DNA of 64,000 nt from Eucommia ulmoides (lineage: Eukaryota > Streptophyta > Magnoliopsida > Garryales > Eucommiaceae), in contig CM028329.1 of the NCBI GenBank assembly GCA_016647705.1, positions 56,127,231 through 56,191,230 on the forward strand, in the 5' to 3' direction. Below the pieces are notes generated by a model. The model was not told the origin of the DNA, made no database searches, and worked only from the letters and a program-made list of their open reading frames with translations. This document shows positions 46,506-56,570 of this stretch, one piece after another. Position 1 is the stretch's first letter. Each line of letters starts with the position of its first letter. The position numbers were made by a program, and so were the translations under genes.

Positions 46506-47225
46506 TCCCCTTGGCAGTTATGGGCGTGGAGGGTAATCCTCAGCTCGGATAATTTTGAAGACTTATAACTTTTTGCTTTTATATATATATGTATATATAT
46601 TCTAGCTTGAACGTGTAAATGGGCATGAACCCCACTGATGTAAGCCCCCCCCCCCCCCCCCCTTTTTTTTTTTAATATAATACACAGGATATGTTTTGAG
46701 CAATTAATTGTCCCAAGTCTCTTCTCACTCCTCACTTCCCCTTAGGATATTTAGGAAGTAATTCATTTCCACATTCAGCCCAAGACTGTGTAAATGGGTA
46801 TGAACCCCACTGACGTGCTCGGGATAATGTGGTCAGCTGCTTTGGTAGACTTAAAACTTTCAAAATTTAGCACCTGTGCTGAGCCCTCGTAGATCTCAAG
46901 TTGGCATTCTTTTAGTGAATGTCCAAATTTATGGATTTGCGCTAGTGTTACCCCGAGAGCATAGCCCGATAAAAAATCTACACTTGGGTATTTTTTACGC
47001 CATTCAGTTTTGGAATCCTTTTGGTCAAGATTTCATACTTACTTTTACTAAGGTTGTATTCACCCAGCCCCCCCAGTTTGTAGTGGGAGTAGTTTCACTA
47101 CTCGTGCTACTGGCTATAATGTGGCTCTTTAGGACAATCCTTGATGTATCTAGGTGTTTTGGAGTATTGCTTTAGTAGCATATTGTTTCTTGAAAAACCA
47201 TTGCATTGATATGAAAACACATTAC
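46506..47225 (+). other. Region between accessory ORF and integrase of Tat-R
   Basis: No gene. TATA-type runs at 46580-46600, a C run then T run at 46647-46672, and two copies of TGTAAATGGG(C/T)ATGAACCCCAC (46613 and 46790) are visible. The TTTTAATATAATACAC segment may serve as a 3' end signal for the accessory ORF. Confidence 0.45.
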
Positions 47226-47966
47226 ACTTGGCATGAAAATGGAATGATTACAAAATAACGTCAGCCCTATAGTGGTACTGCTTGAGATGGTCGGCATTCC
47301 ATGGGTGTCGTAGTCGGACTCCTTCCTCGGTCTTGAGCTCGTATGTGCCTAGTCTTGCAATTCTAATGATGCAATAAGGTCTCTCCCAGCTGGGGGCTAA
47401 CTTCCCCGTGTTTTGTTCTTTAGTTGCTAAGGTTACTTTCCTAAGGACGAGGTCTCCAACTTCAAAATGGCATGGACGTACCGTTATATCGTAGTATCGA
47501 GCTGGCCATTGTTGGTAAGCTGCTTGGCATATTTGAGAATTTTCTCATCGTTCTTATAGCAAGTCTAGGTTGAGGGGTTGCAGGGTGTCATTTACTTCTT
47601 GGTCTTGATCCCTAACCGATATTCGAAGGGTTGACATTCTGATTTCTACATGGATCACGAACTCGGATCCGAACGTTATTGCGAATGGTGTCTCTCCTTT
47701 AGAGGTTTGGGAAGTAGTGTAATACACCTAAAGAACGGGGTAAAGGTCCTTCACATACCTCCCCTTGGCCTTATCGAGCCTGGTCTTCAAACCGCGCAGG
47801 ATTGTTCAGTTCATGACCTCGACTTGACCATTAGCCTGTGGGTGACCTGGTGTCTGTCCTGTCAAAGTTCGGGAAGTGGTGTGATACACCCAATGGTGAC
47901 CTGGTGTCTGTCCTGTCGAGGTTCGGGAAGTGGTGTGATACACCCAAAGAATGGGGTAAAGGTTCT

Positions 47967-49245
47967 TGTAGACACGACATTTTAACCGTCCCTAAAAAAA
48001 ATTATGCTTTATTTTATAACTAACTTTGTTTTATTTAATTTCATTTTATTTTAAATGGGGGAGTAAATAAAATAGAAAAGAGAGGAGAGAGAGTGGTAGA
48101 CCTACCACCTTTTGGTGTCCAAAATTGTGAGAGAGAAAGAGAAAAATCAAGAGAAAGGGGGGAAAGAGATAAAATGGCAGTGGGGCCCATTTGTGTGAAG
48201 AGAGAGAGAAACCAATAGAAGAGAGAAAGAGAGAGAAGAGCTATGAGAGAGAGAGAGAGAGATAAGAGAGAGTCGAGACAATGGATGTAGAGAGAGTGAG
48301 AGAATGTATAAGAGAGAGTGGAAGTCGCCCCCTTCCCCCCCCCCCCCCCCTTTTTTTTTGCCTTTTCAGTATGTAAAAATGGGTAGACCTCTTTCCTTTA
48401 CCATATGTGTGTGAGGGAGAAGAATAGAGAGAGAGGAAAAAAAGTGGGACCCCCATGTGTACGTGTGTGCACGTGAGAGATAAGAGAAAGGGCCAGTGGC
48501 CCGCTGCCACGTGTTACAGCCTGGTTGAGACAGTGATGGGGAGTGTGTTTTACACGCGCCCTGCGTCCAGAATCTTTTCTTTTATCCTTGTTTACAATTT
48601 TACCCTTTCCCAGTCTAATTTGGACTGGGTTTGGCAACCAAACATAATTTTCTAGGGTTTCCTCTTATTTTTCACACCACATCTTCTCTTATAAATAAGA
48701 CCCTCATTTTACCACATTATTCATTCAGAAATTAAGAGAAAAAACCTTTTAGAGAGTGATTTTCATCGTAAACCCTTTCGGGAAGCTGTCTGAGAGAGAA
48801 AAATCCTAAGTATCGGGATTCTTGACCTAGAACATGTACGTTCTCCGATTTTTAATTCTTTTTCAATTTATTTTATTCTTTTAACAATTTAAATTCCTAT
48901 AAGTTTTTTTTTTTTTTTTTTTGTTTTTTTATGCATCCAATGACTCAATTAAAAACGTCGGGATAAGGTTCCCCATTCTTAATCTGAACCTTTGAGCGTT
49001 TAGACGAGAACACCCACTGTTTTTTTATTTATTTTATTTTTGTATTTTTTATTTTGTTTGTAATTCATATATATAAATATATATAAGTCGTCCGATGATC
49101 CGATAAAAACTTCGAGGCGGGTTTCTCGTGCTTAAACCTAACCCCGAGCGTTAGGTGAATGATGTTTTATTATTTATGTTGCTGCATTTTATTTTTTATT
49201 TTTCTGCATTTTTTTTGTTTTTATTTTATTCTTCTTATCAAAACC

Positions 49246-49330
<85 letters not shown>

Positions 49331-50506
49331 TTTTATTGGTAGGAATTAATCTTTACGAACCTTAAGTTGAATCCGACGATTCGATAAATCGTGGGAGAGT
49401 TTTTCGTGGCCTCGTTTTCATTTTCCGACCTGAGTGGAATTTAGAAACGAACGGTTTTAAGAAATCTCTTCCCTCGATAAATTTTTCATGGGATTTCGTT
49501 TAAGTTTCAGAAAGATTAATTTCACTTAAATTGTTTCTGTGAACCTCCCTTGATTCTCATATCCATAGAATTTGAGGAAATTTGAAATCGAGATTTTTTT
49601 AAATTAATCGGGCAAATTTAGAATAGACATTTTTTTTTGCATATTTATTTCTTATATTATTTAGACGGCATGTTTAGGACACTTTCACCACTTACACCTT
49701 TTTGTACATGTAGTTTTTTTTTTTCATAAATCCATACTACCTTTTTACATCTAGTCACGACACGTGCACCACTTGTATTTTTTTTATATTAAATAATTAA
49801 ATCATTGTCACGCATAATCACGTTAATTCACATAGTTTTCATATCAGTTTGTATTGACATATTTAAATTAAAATCTCTTAGTTTCAGTTTACTTTAACAT
49901 AAAGAAATAAAATTCATATAGATGTTAGCTTTGTATTCATATTTTTTCTTTTTTTAGTTTGCCTACTTAAATTAAAGAAATCTCTCTGAAACATACATAA
50001 AACCCCCTAGGGAACATTCTTATCGAATCCTTAATATTCGATAAGAGGTTATACTGAGGGAAACATTCCAAAACATCCAAAAATTTGTCCCATCTTATTT
50101 GTAAAAATACCAAAAAGATTTTATAAGAAGGAAACGATTTTAAAATAGAATAAAATACTCGGACTAAACTAATAGGACTTAATTGGAGATAAGGTACCAT
50201 TTTCGAACAGGCGTCTTGGGGTGCCTAACACCTTCCCCGAGCGTAACTGACCCTGAGCCTTTACATGAATCTTTGGTTTGACCGTATTTTTTTGGAGTCA
50301 ATTTTTTTACTTAGGCCTTTTAAATTGTTTTTTCTAAAAATTTGGTAACCTAGCACACCATTTAAACCTAATGATAGGTGGTGACTCCTTATTTTAAAAA
50401 TGGTCTAAGTAATTTTTTGAGAAAACCGGCGCTTAGAAAAACCCTCTCTCCTTAAACTATTTATTATTTAATATTCTTTTTCTCTCGAAAAATATGGGGC
50501 GCGTCA
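47967..50506 (+). mobile_element. Solo LTR, family B no. 2 (2540 bp)
   Basis: Ends TGTAGACACGACATTTT and ATGGGGCGCGTCA. The flanks GTTCT (47962-47966) and GTCCT (50507-50511) agree in four of five bases. A CTTATAAATAAGACCC block at about 48689 fits plus orientation. It carries GA-rich repeats (48070-48310), a C run (48338-48350), and an (AAT)n microsatellite. No coding region is present. Confidence 0.87.
49247..49326 (+). repeat. (AAT)n microsatellite, about 26 units
   Basis: A perfect ATA/AAT run of about 80 bases inside solo LTR family B no. 2. It creates long Asn or Ile frames with no meaning. Confidence 0.95.
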
Positions 50507-51190
50507 GTCCTTTATCCACCTCTCCTTAGCCTTGTCGAGCCTGGTCTTCAAACCGTACAGGATTGTTCGGTTCGTAACCTTGATTTGACCTTTAGCCTTT
50601 GGGTGACCTGGTGGTGGAAAATGAGTTTGGATACTAAGGCCGGAACAAAAGGTAGCAAACAAATCATTGTCAAATTAAATGCCGTTGTCGGATATGATTG
50701 CCTTTGGGATTCCGAACTGGTACACCATCGACTTCCAGACAAAGTCTCGGATTTTTTCTTTAGTGATGCGCATTAGGGGTTCGGCTTCAGCCCATTTGGT
50801 GAAGTAATCAATAGAGACGACCAAGAACTTTCTCTAGTCGGTGCCCTGAGGAAAAAAGGGCCTAGATCTATCCCTCACTGGGCGAATAGCCATGGGCTCA
50901 TAATTGGGACCATGGTTGTTGGAGGCAAATAAGAGTGTGGACCGAAGCGTTGGCACTTATCGTATTTTTTCACGAATTCGACCGCATCCTCGAGTATTTT
51001 GGGTCAAAAGTACCCTTGGCGAAGAAGTTTGCCAGCTAGAGCCCTGCCCCTTAAGTTATTGCCATATACCTCCTTATGGTCTTCCCTCATTACGCAGTTG
51101 GCCTCTTCTAATTAGAGGCATCGAGAATATGGGCCAGAGAAAGAGCGTCGGTAAAGGATCCCGTTCACGATGCAATATCTAGGAGATCTG

Positions 51191-52250
51191 TATCACATCC
51201 TCCTTGCCTCATTGCGATCGTCGGGTAGCGTTTTGTCCTCCAAGTATTGTCGTATTAGATCCATCCAGGTGGGCTGGTCGCTGAGCGCACAGATGGAAGC
51301 TACCTAGTCGAATATTGTTGTGCTCAGAATATCCAAGTACTCTATAGGAACGCTCCTCTTCAGGGTCTATTCTACTGCCGAGGCTAGGTTTGCCAAGGCA
51401 TCAACATGTCAGTTCTCTTCTTAGGGTATTTGGGTTACATGAATTGTTTCAAATTTCTCCACCAGGGCCTTGACTCTCTCTAGATATGCAGTCATACTAG
51501 GATCATTCGCTAAATAATCCCCGTTGATCTAGTTGACGACTAGCTGAGAGTCACAGAAAACAACCAGCGTGGTCATATTAAATTCCCAGGCTAAACGGAG
51601 GTCGATAAGTAGAGCCTCATATTCAGTATCGTTGTTAGTTTCTCTGAACCCTAACCTCAGGGCATATTCGATCTCTTCGTTGTCGGGGGCAATGAGTATC
51701 ATTACCGTCCTACAACCGTTGGTTTTGGACAACCAGTTAGTGAAAAGTTTCTACATTGTTGGGTCGGGATCTGGATTTGAGATCCATAGCATTCCCTTCG
51801 TTTCCATGGGTTTCATCCCCTGGTCGCCATCAGGTGGATGTGAATCATCAGGGAATGTAAGCTCAGCAATGAAATCTGCTAGGACCTAGCCTTTAATGGC
51901 ATTCCTAGGGCAATATTCAATGTGGAACTAACCTAGCTCAATATTGTACTTCATTAATCGTCCCGAGACGTCCGGTGAATGAAGAATCTGCCTTATCGGC
52001 TAGTCAGTTAAGAGGATGATCGTGTGGGCTTGAAAGTATTGTTTGAGCTTTCGGGAGGCCACCAGCAAGTCGTAACCAAGTTTTTCAAATTTGGTGTACC
52101 TGGTCTCGGTATCTAAGAGGACTCTGCTGGAGTAATAAACAGGGTACTGAACATTGGTGTCCTTCCTCACGAGAGTCGTGCTAACCATCGTTGGAGAGAC
52201 AAAAATATACAAGAATAGAGTTTCTCCTGCCTTCAGGGTGCTGAGTAGGG
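51191..52250 (-). pseudogene. Tat-R RNase H domains
   Basis: At 52250-52000 the pol RNase H region reads TLFLYIFVSPTMVSTTLVRK, YPVYYSSRVLLDTETRYTKF, KLGYDLLVASRKLKQYFQAH. At 51732-51529 a second RNase H follows (EEIEYALRLGFRETNNDTEY, EALLIDLRLAWEF, VFCDSQLVVN), the extra copy typical of the Tat lineage. RT and protease, which should precede this, are missing. Stops occur between the two parts. Confidence 0.85.
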
Positions 52251-53900
52251 GCAAATATGTCATCGTCTGCTTTTTGCTTGGCTTTGTGCTCATACTTTTT
52301 CTTAAAGGAGAGGGTGTCTCCCCCTAGGCTGAGTCCGTCGTGGATGACGTTGATCTTGCCATCCACCCTCTGTTTGTCACTGCTCCTATCTCCTTCTGGG
52401 CAGAGAAGGGGGCAAATTCTATTTATCTTTCTTCTCCGACTCTTGTGTTTTTCACGGGGATTACTATCTTCAGTTTTAGGAACCGAGTCATCCTTTCGAA
52501 TGTAGTGGCCAAGATATCCCCTACTGATGAGGGCCTCAATCTCTTCCCGGAGTTGGAATTAATTCTCGGTAGAATGTCCCCGGTCTCGGTGGAATTCACA
52601 ATATTTGTCCATCGACCTTCCCATTGGATTTCCACTAGGTGTAGGAGGAGGAGAAATAAGTCTCTTCCTGAATTTTTGGCGAAAATGGTGGCCACCGAGA
52701 CTGTGAGAGGTGTAAAGTTTTGTTGGTGTCCAAATTCGGAGTTGGGTTAGAGCAGAGATTATACGTGAGGTGTCAATGTTTCAGGCCATCGATAAAGTCT
52801 TTCATTGTGACCATGTTGCTGAGCACATCGCAACCAATGACTTCTTTATAGAACCTCTCAACATAATCGCCCAAGGATTCGCCCGACAGTTGTTGAAGCG
52901 TAAAGATGTACTCTATGGTCTTTGACCTACGCCACAATCGCTCGAACCGTAAGAAGAAAAGCTGCTCGAGCTCATGAAAGCTGGAGATAGATGCTGGTGC
53001 CAAAGTCCTAAACCATACACCGACAGCCCCTGTAAGAGTAAGGGGAAAATCTTTGCATCTCATCGCCACTGAGACTGTGTGCAGGTCCATATAAGACCTG
53101 AAGATGGACAAGTGGTCTGTCGGATCAGTGATTCCATCATAGAAGATCATTTGGGGGGGGTAGTTGTATCGTGCGGGCAGAGGTTCTTCCAATATTTCAC
53201 TAACGAAAGAAGATTTTACCCCAGAATGAAACCCAACTGAGACCCCCGTTCCTTGGATCTGATGTAAAGTCGCCTCCATATCAGCTAGACACTTTTCCAC
53301 CACCACCTCGACCCCTGGAGGGACTCGAGCCTCGCTTAAAGCGATGCGGAGAGCTTGTTGTCCTGGTGGAGAATGTGAGTCTACCTCCCGAACATGTAGG
53401 GGATGGTGGTCGGACCATATGGTGTGACTGTAAGCTCAGCCCAGAGGTGACTCAGTACGATCGCTTCTCCCTCATCTCCGTGGAGGTAGTGATGGAGATC
53501 CCCGAGGCCTTAGAAAGTGCTAAATCAACCTCCCTCTGACCACCATTATGGGCTCAGGGTCTCGGGGCGTGTCTGCTAGAATGGATGATACACTCTTCGA
53601 TTTCGATTGCTTGTCCTTCCTAACTTGCAACCTGGATTGTCGGGATACCCCTTGGAGAGGCTAACGGCAAGCAGGTGAGGACAATTTGGAAAAAGGTTTG
53701 GAACTCGCCTAGTTGGCATTCCAAGATATTGACGTGGGCCGTCTCGGGGGGCCCGGAGGTTTGTCCAACAAACGTTCCAGTGGGTAAGATAGGACTCGCC
53801 TGGTTGGTGGGCAACGACGGCGAAATGGTGGTTTGGTGGAGATGCTCCATAGGTGGGGACGAGAGATCTGGCCTAGGAGCCTTCATCAAGTCTTAGCCTC
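52251..53900 (-). pseudogene. Tat-R gag, fused by deletion to RNase H
   Basis: The N-terminal part is at 53889-53620 and the capsid core at 53306-52773 (PPQMIFYDGITDPTDHLSIF, SSFHELEQLFFLRFERL, LQQLSGESLGDYVERFYKEV). The C-terminal part runs 52695-52423 and 52366-52257 (HDGLSLGGDTLSFKKKYEHK, AKQKADDDIF). Right after KADDDIF the homology to Tat-L stops and RNase H sequence begins, so protease and RT were deleted in one step. The capsid core is open for 177 codons. Confidence 0.87.
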
Positions 53901-53936
53901 GTGGGGAGTTGACGATTAGGAGAGGCTTTCAGTGCA

Positions 53937-54244
53937 TTTCCACAGACGGCGCCAAACTATTGATGTCCAAAAGTGGAGAGTGACCAACAATATGGTTCGA
54001 AAAGACAGTGTGGTTACAAGATTCTTGATGACGTGATTAACTGGTGAATTTGGGGACCTCGAAGTGATCGCAATCCGTCTGAAATCCTCATCCCGACCTG
54101 AGATCTTGTTCAGACTCCAAGATGAATGCTTCTCTGGACTTTATCCCGATATCCGAGCACTTGGACACAGACTCGCCGGGGTTGTGCCCGGTAAACTCTT
54201 TCCAGCATGAGAGTAAGTATTCAGGGGAGAATGGCTAAGAAATG
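53937..54244 (-). mobile_element. Primer site and first 287 bp of the Tat-R 5' LTR
   Basis: The minus strand has TTTGGCGCCGTCTGTGG directly inside the LTR (53937-53957). The LTR from 53958 (here TATTGATGTCC, TG mutated to TA) matches 3689 onward until CTAAGAAATG at 54244, where the SIRE-like element starts. Confidence 0.87.
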
Positions 54245-56391
54245 AGTTGGCCCAGTGGAATACATAAGAGGGGGGTGAATTGGGTATTTAAAAATTATCA
54301 TAATAAAACTTCAAAAAATCAATAATTAATTTTCCTAAATTAATTATTATCTTTATATCACAGCGGAATTAGATAATCAACTAGGTGCACACCAAATAGT
54401 AAAAATAAATAATGCAAATAATACAGCACACACAGATATATCCTGGTTCACCAAGCTACTCTTGGCTAATTCAGTCCTCCGAGCCCCACGGAGATTCGCA
54501 CCCACTAATACCCAAGATCCCTTTAAAGGTAAAAACCAAACCCTCACAATGATTTTTTTATAAGCTCAAAATCAACCTTTACAATATCTTTTTCTCAGAC
54601 TAAGGAAGAAACTCTCCTTGTTACAAGCTAAAGAATAACATAATTATTTTTAACACTAAGGCCAAAGAATCAAATCCTCACCAAACACTCCAAATATCTT
54701 TTTACCCAGTAAGGATTGAACTGTTACAAAATTCACTCAAAACCAATTCTATCCAGGAAAAATCACTACCTCACTCTCTTTACAGGAAGAAACTGAAACT
54801 CGTCTACCCTTGATTACATACCCCCAACAGTATTTAATCTGTTATACTACTCACCAATACAAATTGATAAGACGATTATCTTACTCGGAACTCCTACCAC
54901 CTCAGAATAAATTAAAACTCAATTAATATCCTAAATCTAGTGATAGAAAAATGTGAGATTGAAATCTGATTGTAAACAAGACATGGATAGCAAACAATTG
55001 AGCACATAATCAGATTCAAGAAATTGTTTATAAAAATTTCTTCAATAAAAACTCAGAAAAAATTTCGAAGATAAATTTCCAAAAGATAAACAAGTAATGC
55101 AATAATAGAATATTTTTGGAAATAACTCACCCGGAATCCACAGAAAGAATAATTAGAACAATATAACTTCAAATCCGGTAGCAACAAAAATTAACAGCAA
55201 ATATTTCTCAAGATTGCCTCTTAGAATAGCTCACACAGTATCTTAGAATGATAACTCTTATAATAGCACAATATGATATCTTTCTCTTAAAGCTCACTTT
55301 TCCTTTTTTCTCTTGATTAATGATATAAGAAATTCGCAGGTCTATTTAAAGGAGAATGAAATTAGCCTTCAAATGACTAGTTCACACGTGTCATGACAAT
55401 TAATAGCTCTTATAGACCCCTTATATTATTATGACTTCATTTTGGTTCAATTCACTTAATAATGACTTTTAAATCTTTTAATTAATCCCCCTAAATGTTT
55501 CTCAATCTGAATTAGATAGAATATAAACAATTTTAAGTACTAAATTGAGAAACATTAAAAAATAATGAACCAAATCAATAGGATTTAGATATTAGGTGTA
55601 GCATATCTTAAATACATAAATATCACTGAAATCTCTCTCAAATCTCAACCGAAAATGGCTACTTTTGAATATAATTTCGGAATCCTCAATATCCTAAAAC
55701 AGCACCATCAGTCAATCGCCCAATAACTATCAGTCGACCGATCCATTCAGGATGTAACCAAGCCTACAAGTCTATTGCCCATCGGTCGACTGCTAATTAC
55801 CTATCGGTTGACCGAACAATTCATCGATCGAACTACCAGTAGTAGACTTGGAGATACAGAGAGTTCATCTTTTCTTGGCCGGTCGACTTGCCTATTGACT
55901 CAGAGATACAGGGAGTTCATGCTACTTGATCCGGTCGACTCATCAGTCGACTTACATATGCTGGATTTTTTTTTTCTGAACTCGTTTTTAACTTATTCTT
56001 TTTATATTTTTGCCTCTTTAACCATTTTCTTTTCTAAATAAGCTCCACTAATCTACTTATTTTTCATTTTAGTCAATCAAAAATATTTCTTTTTAAATCA
56101 CATATAGGAGCAAATATTTTTACCTTATCAAAACACACATAAATAAGAAAAACTATTAGTGTCGTGTGTGTATTCTTAATTGGGATATTAAGAGTTAAAA
56201 TTCACCTGAGTTGTTTTCCCTAATTTCTTCAAACTCTTAATTCTTCATCATCTTCGACATCATCATTTAGCATCCATTTAATTTGTCATCATCTTCATTA
56301 CTGGAACTTAAATAATTGAAACACTCAATCAAACTATTAGTTCTACCAAAATATCAACACTTAATTATTCATCAAAATCTTAGGATCAACA
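54245..56391 (-). mobile_element. 3' LTR of the SIRE-like element (2147 bp)
   Basis: Plus-strand ends are AGTTGGCCCAGTGG (TG mutated to AG) and TAGGATCAACA. It is homologous at its left end to the 5' LTR at 63774-64000. It is homologous in inverted form to much of 56571-58974. A cluster of GTCGAC motifs lies at 55722-55965. No coding region is present. Confidence 0.88.
55722..55965. repeat. GTCGAC palindrome cluster in the SIRE-like LTR
   Basis: At least five GTCGAC or GTTGAC cores are packed into ~240 bp, e.g. CAGTCGACCGATCC, ATCGGTCGACTGC, CCGGTCGACTCATCAGTCGA. An interspersed GAGATACAGAGAGTTCAT unit occurs twice (55850 and 55902). The inverted solo LTR has its counterpart at about 57003-57180. 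Confidence 0.75.
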
Positions 56392-56570
56392 ATCTCCCCC
56401 TTTTTTATGATGACAATTAACTTTAATGTTTTTTTTTTAAAACAAAGATATAACCACACTCCCCCTGAATTCGAGGACGATTTTTTTAAACTCATTTAAG
56501 CATAATAATGAAGATATTACAAAATATAATCAATAAAGCACAAATTAAAATTTATCCTCCTTAATAAACC
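56392..56570 (-). other. Polypurine tract and last internal bases of the SIRE-like element
   Basis: Directly before the 3' LTR the minus strand has AAAAAAGGGGGAGATT. A second purine run (CAGGGGGAGTGTGG) is at about 56457-56470. The stretch ends at the left TSD (AAACC) of the inverted solo LTR. Confidence 0.78.

Larger units (their letters stand above)
47226..51190 (-). pseudogene. Tat-R integrase, split by a solo LTR and internally duplicated
   Basis: From 51190 downwards the minus strand gives the zinc-finger part (HKEVYGNNLRGRALAGKLLR, QGYFWPKILEDAVEFVKKYD, KCQRF). The core follows with VVSIDYFTKWAEAEPLMRI and IISDNGI then a stop, and PPGHPKAKGQIKVTNRTIL, where the third catalytic Glu (normally GQVEVTNR) is Lys. 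After the solo LTR (47967-50506) the rest of the core and the C-terminal part continue to 47226 (FEVGDLVLRKVTLATKE, WERPYCIIRIARLGTYELK). A segment of the core is repeated (47721-47884, 47885-47938, and 47939 onward across the LTR to about 50620). Confidence 0.87.
35619..54244 (-). mobile_element. Tat-R: Ty3/gypsy Tat element, nested host of three solo LTRs
   Basis: Reading minus from the right: 5' LTR start (53958-54244, then split by the SIRE-like element), primer site, gag (52250-53900), RNase H (51500-52250), integrase (47226-51190), accessory ORF on the opposite strand (41385-46505), 3' UTR satellite (36783-41190), polypurine tract and 3' LTR (35619-36330). Protease and RT are deleted. 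Removing the solo LTRs at 37593, 43239 and 47967 restores continuity in each place. The rest of the 5' LTR must lie beyond 64000. Confidence 0.87.

Noticed and set aside
47650-47985. 111-codon plus frame with internal repeats
   Set aside because: Opposite strand of the duplicated Tat-R integrase segment.
49155-49365. Poly-Asn and poly-Ile reading frames
   Set aside because: Translations of the (AAT)n microsatellite.
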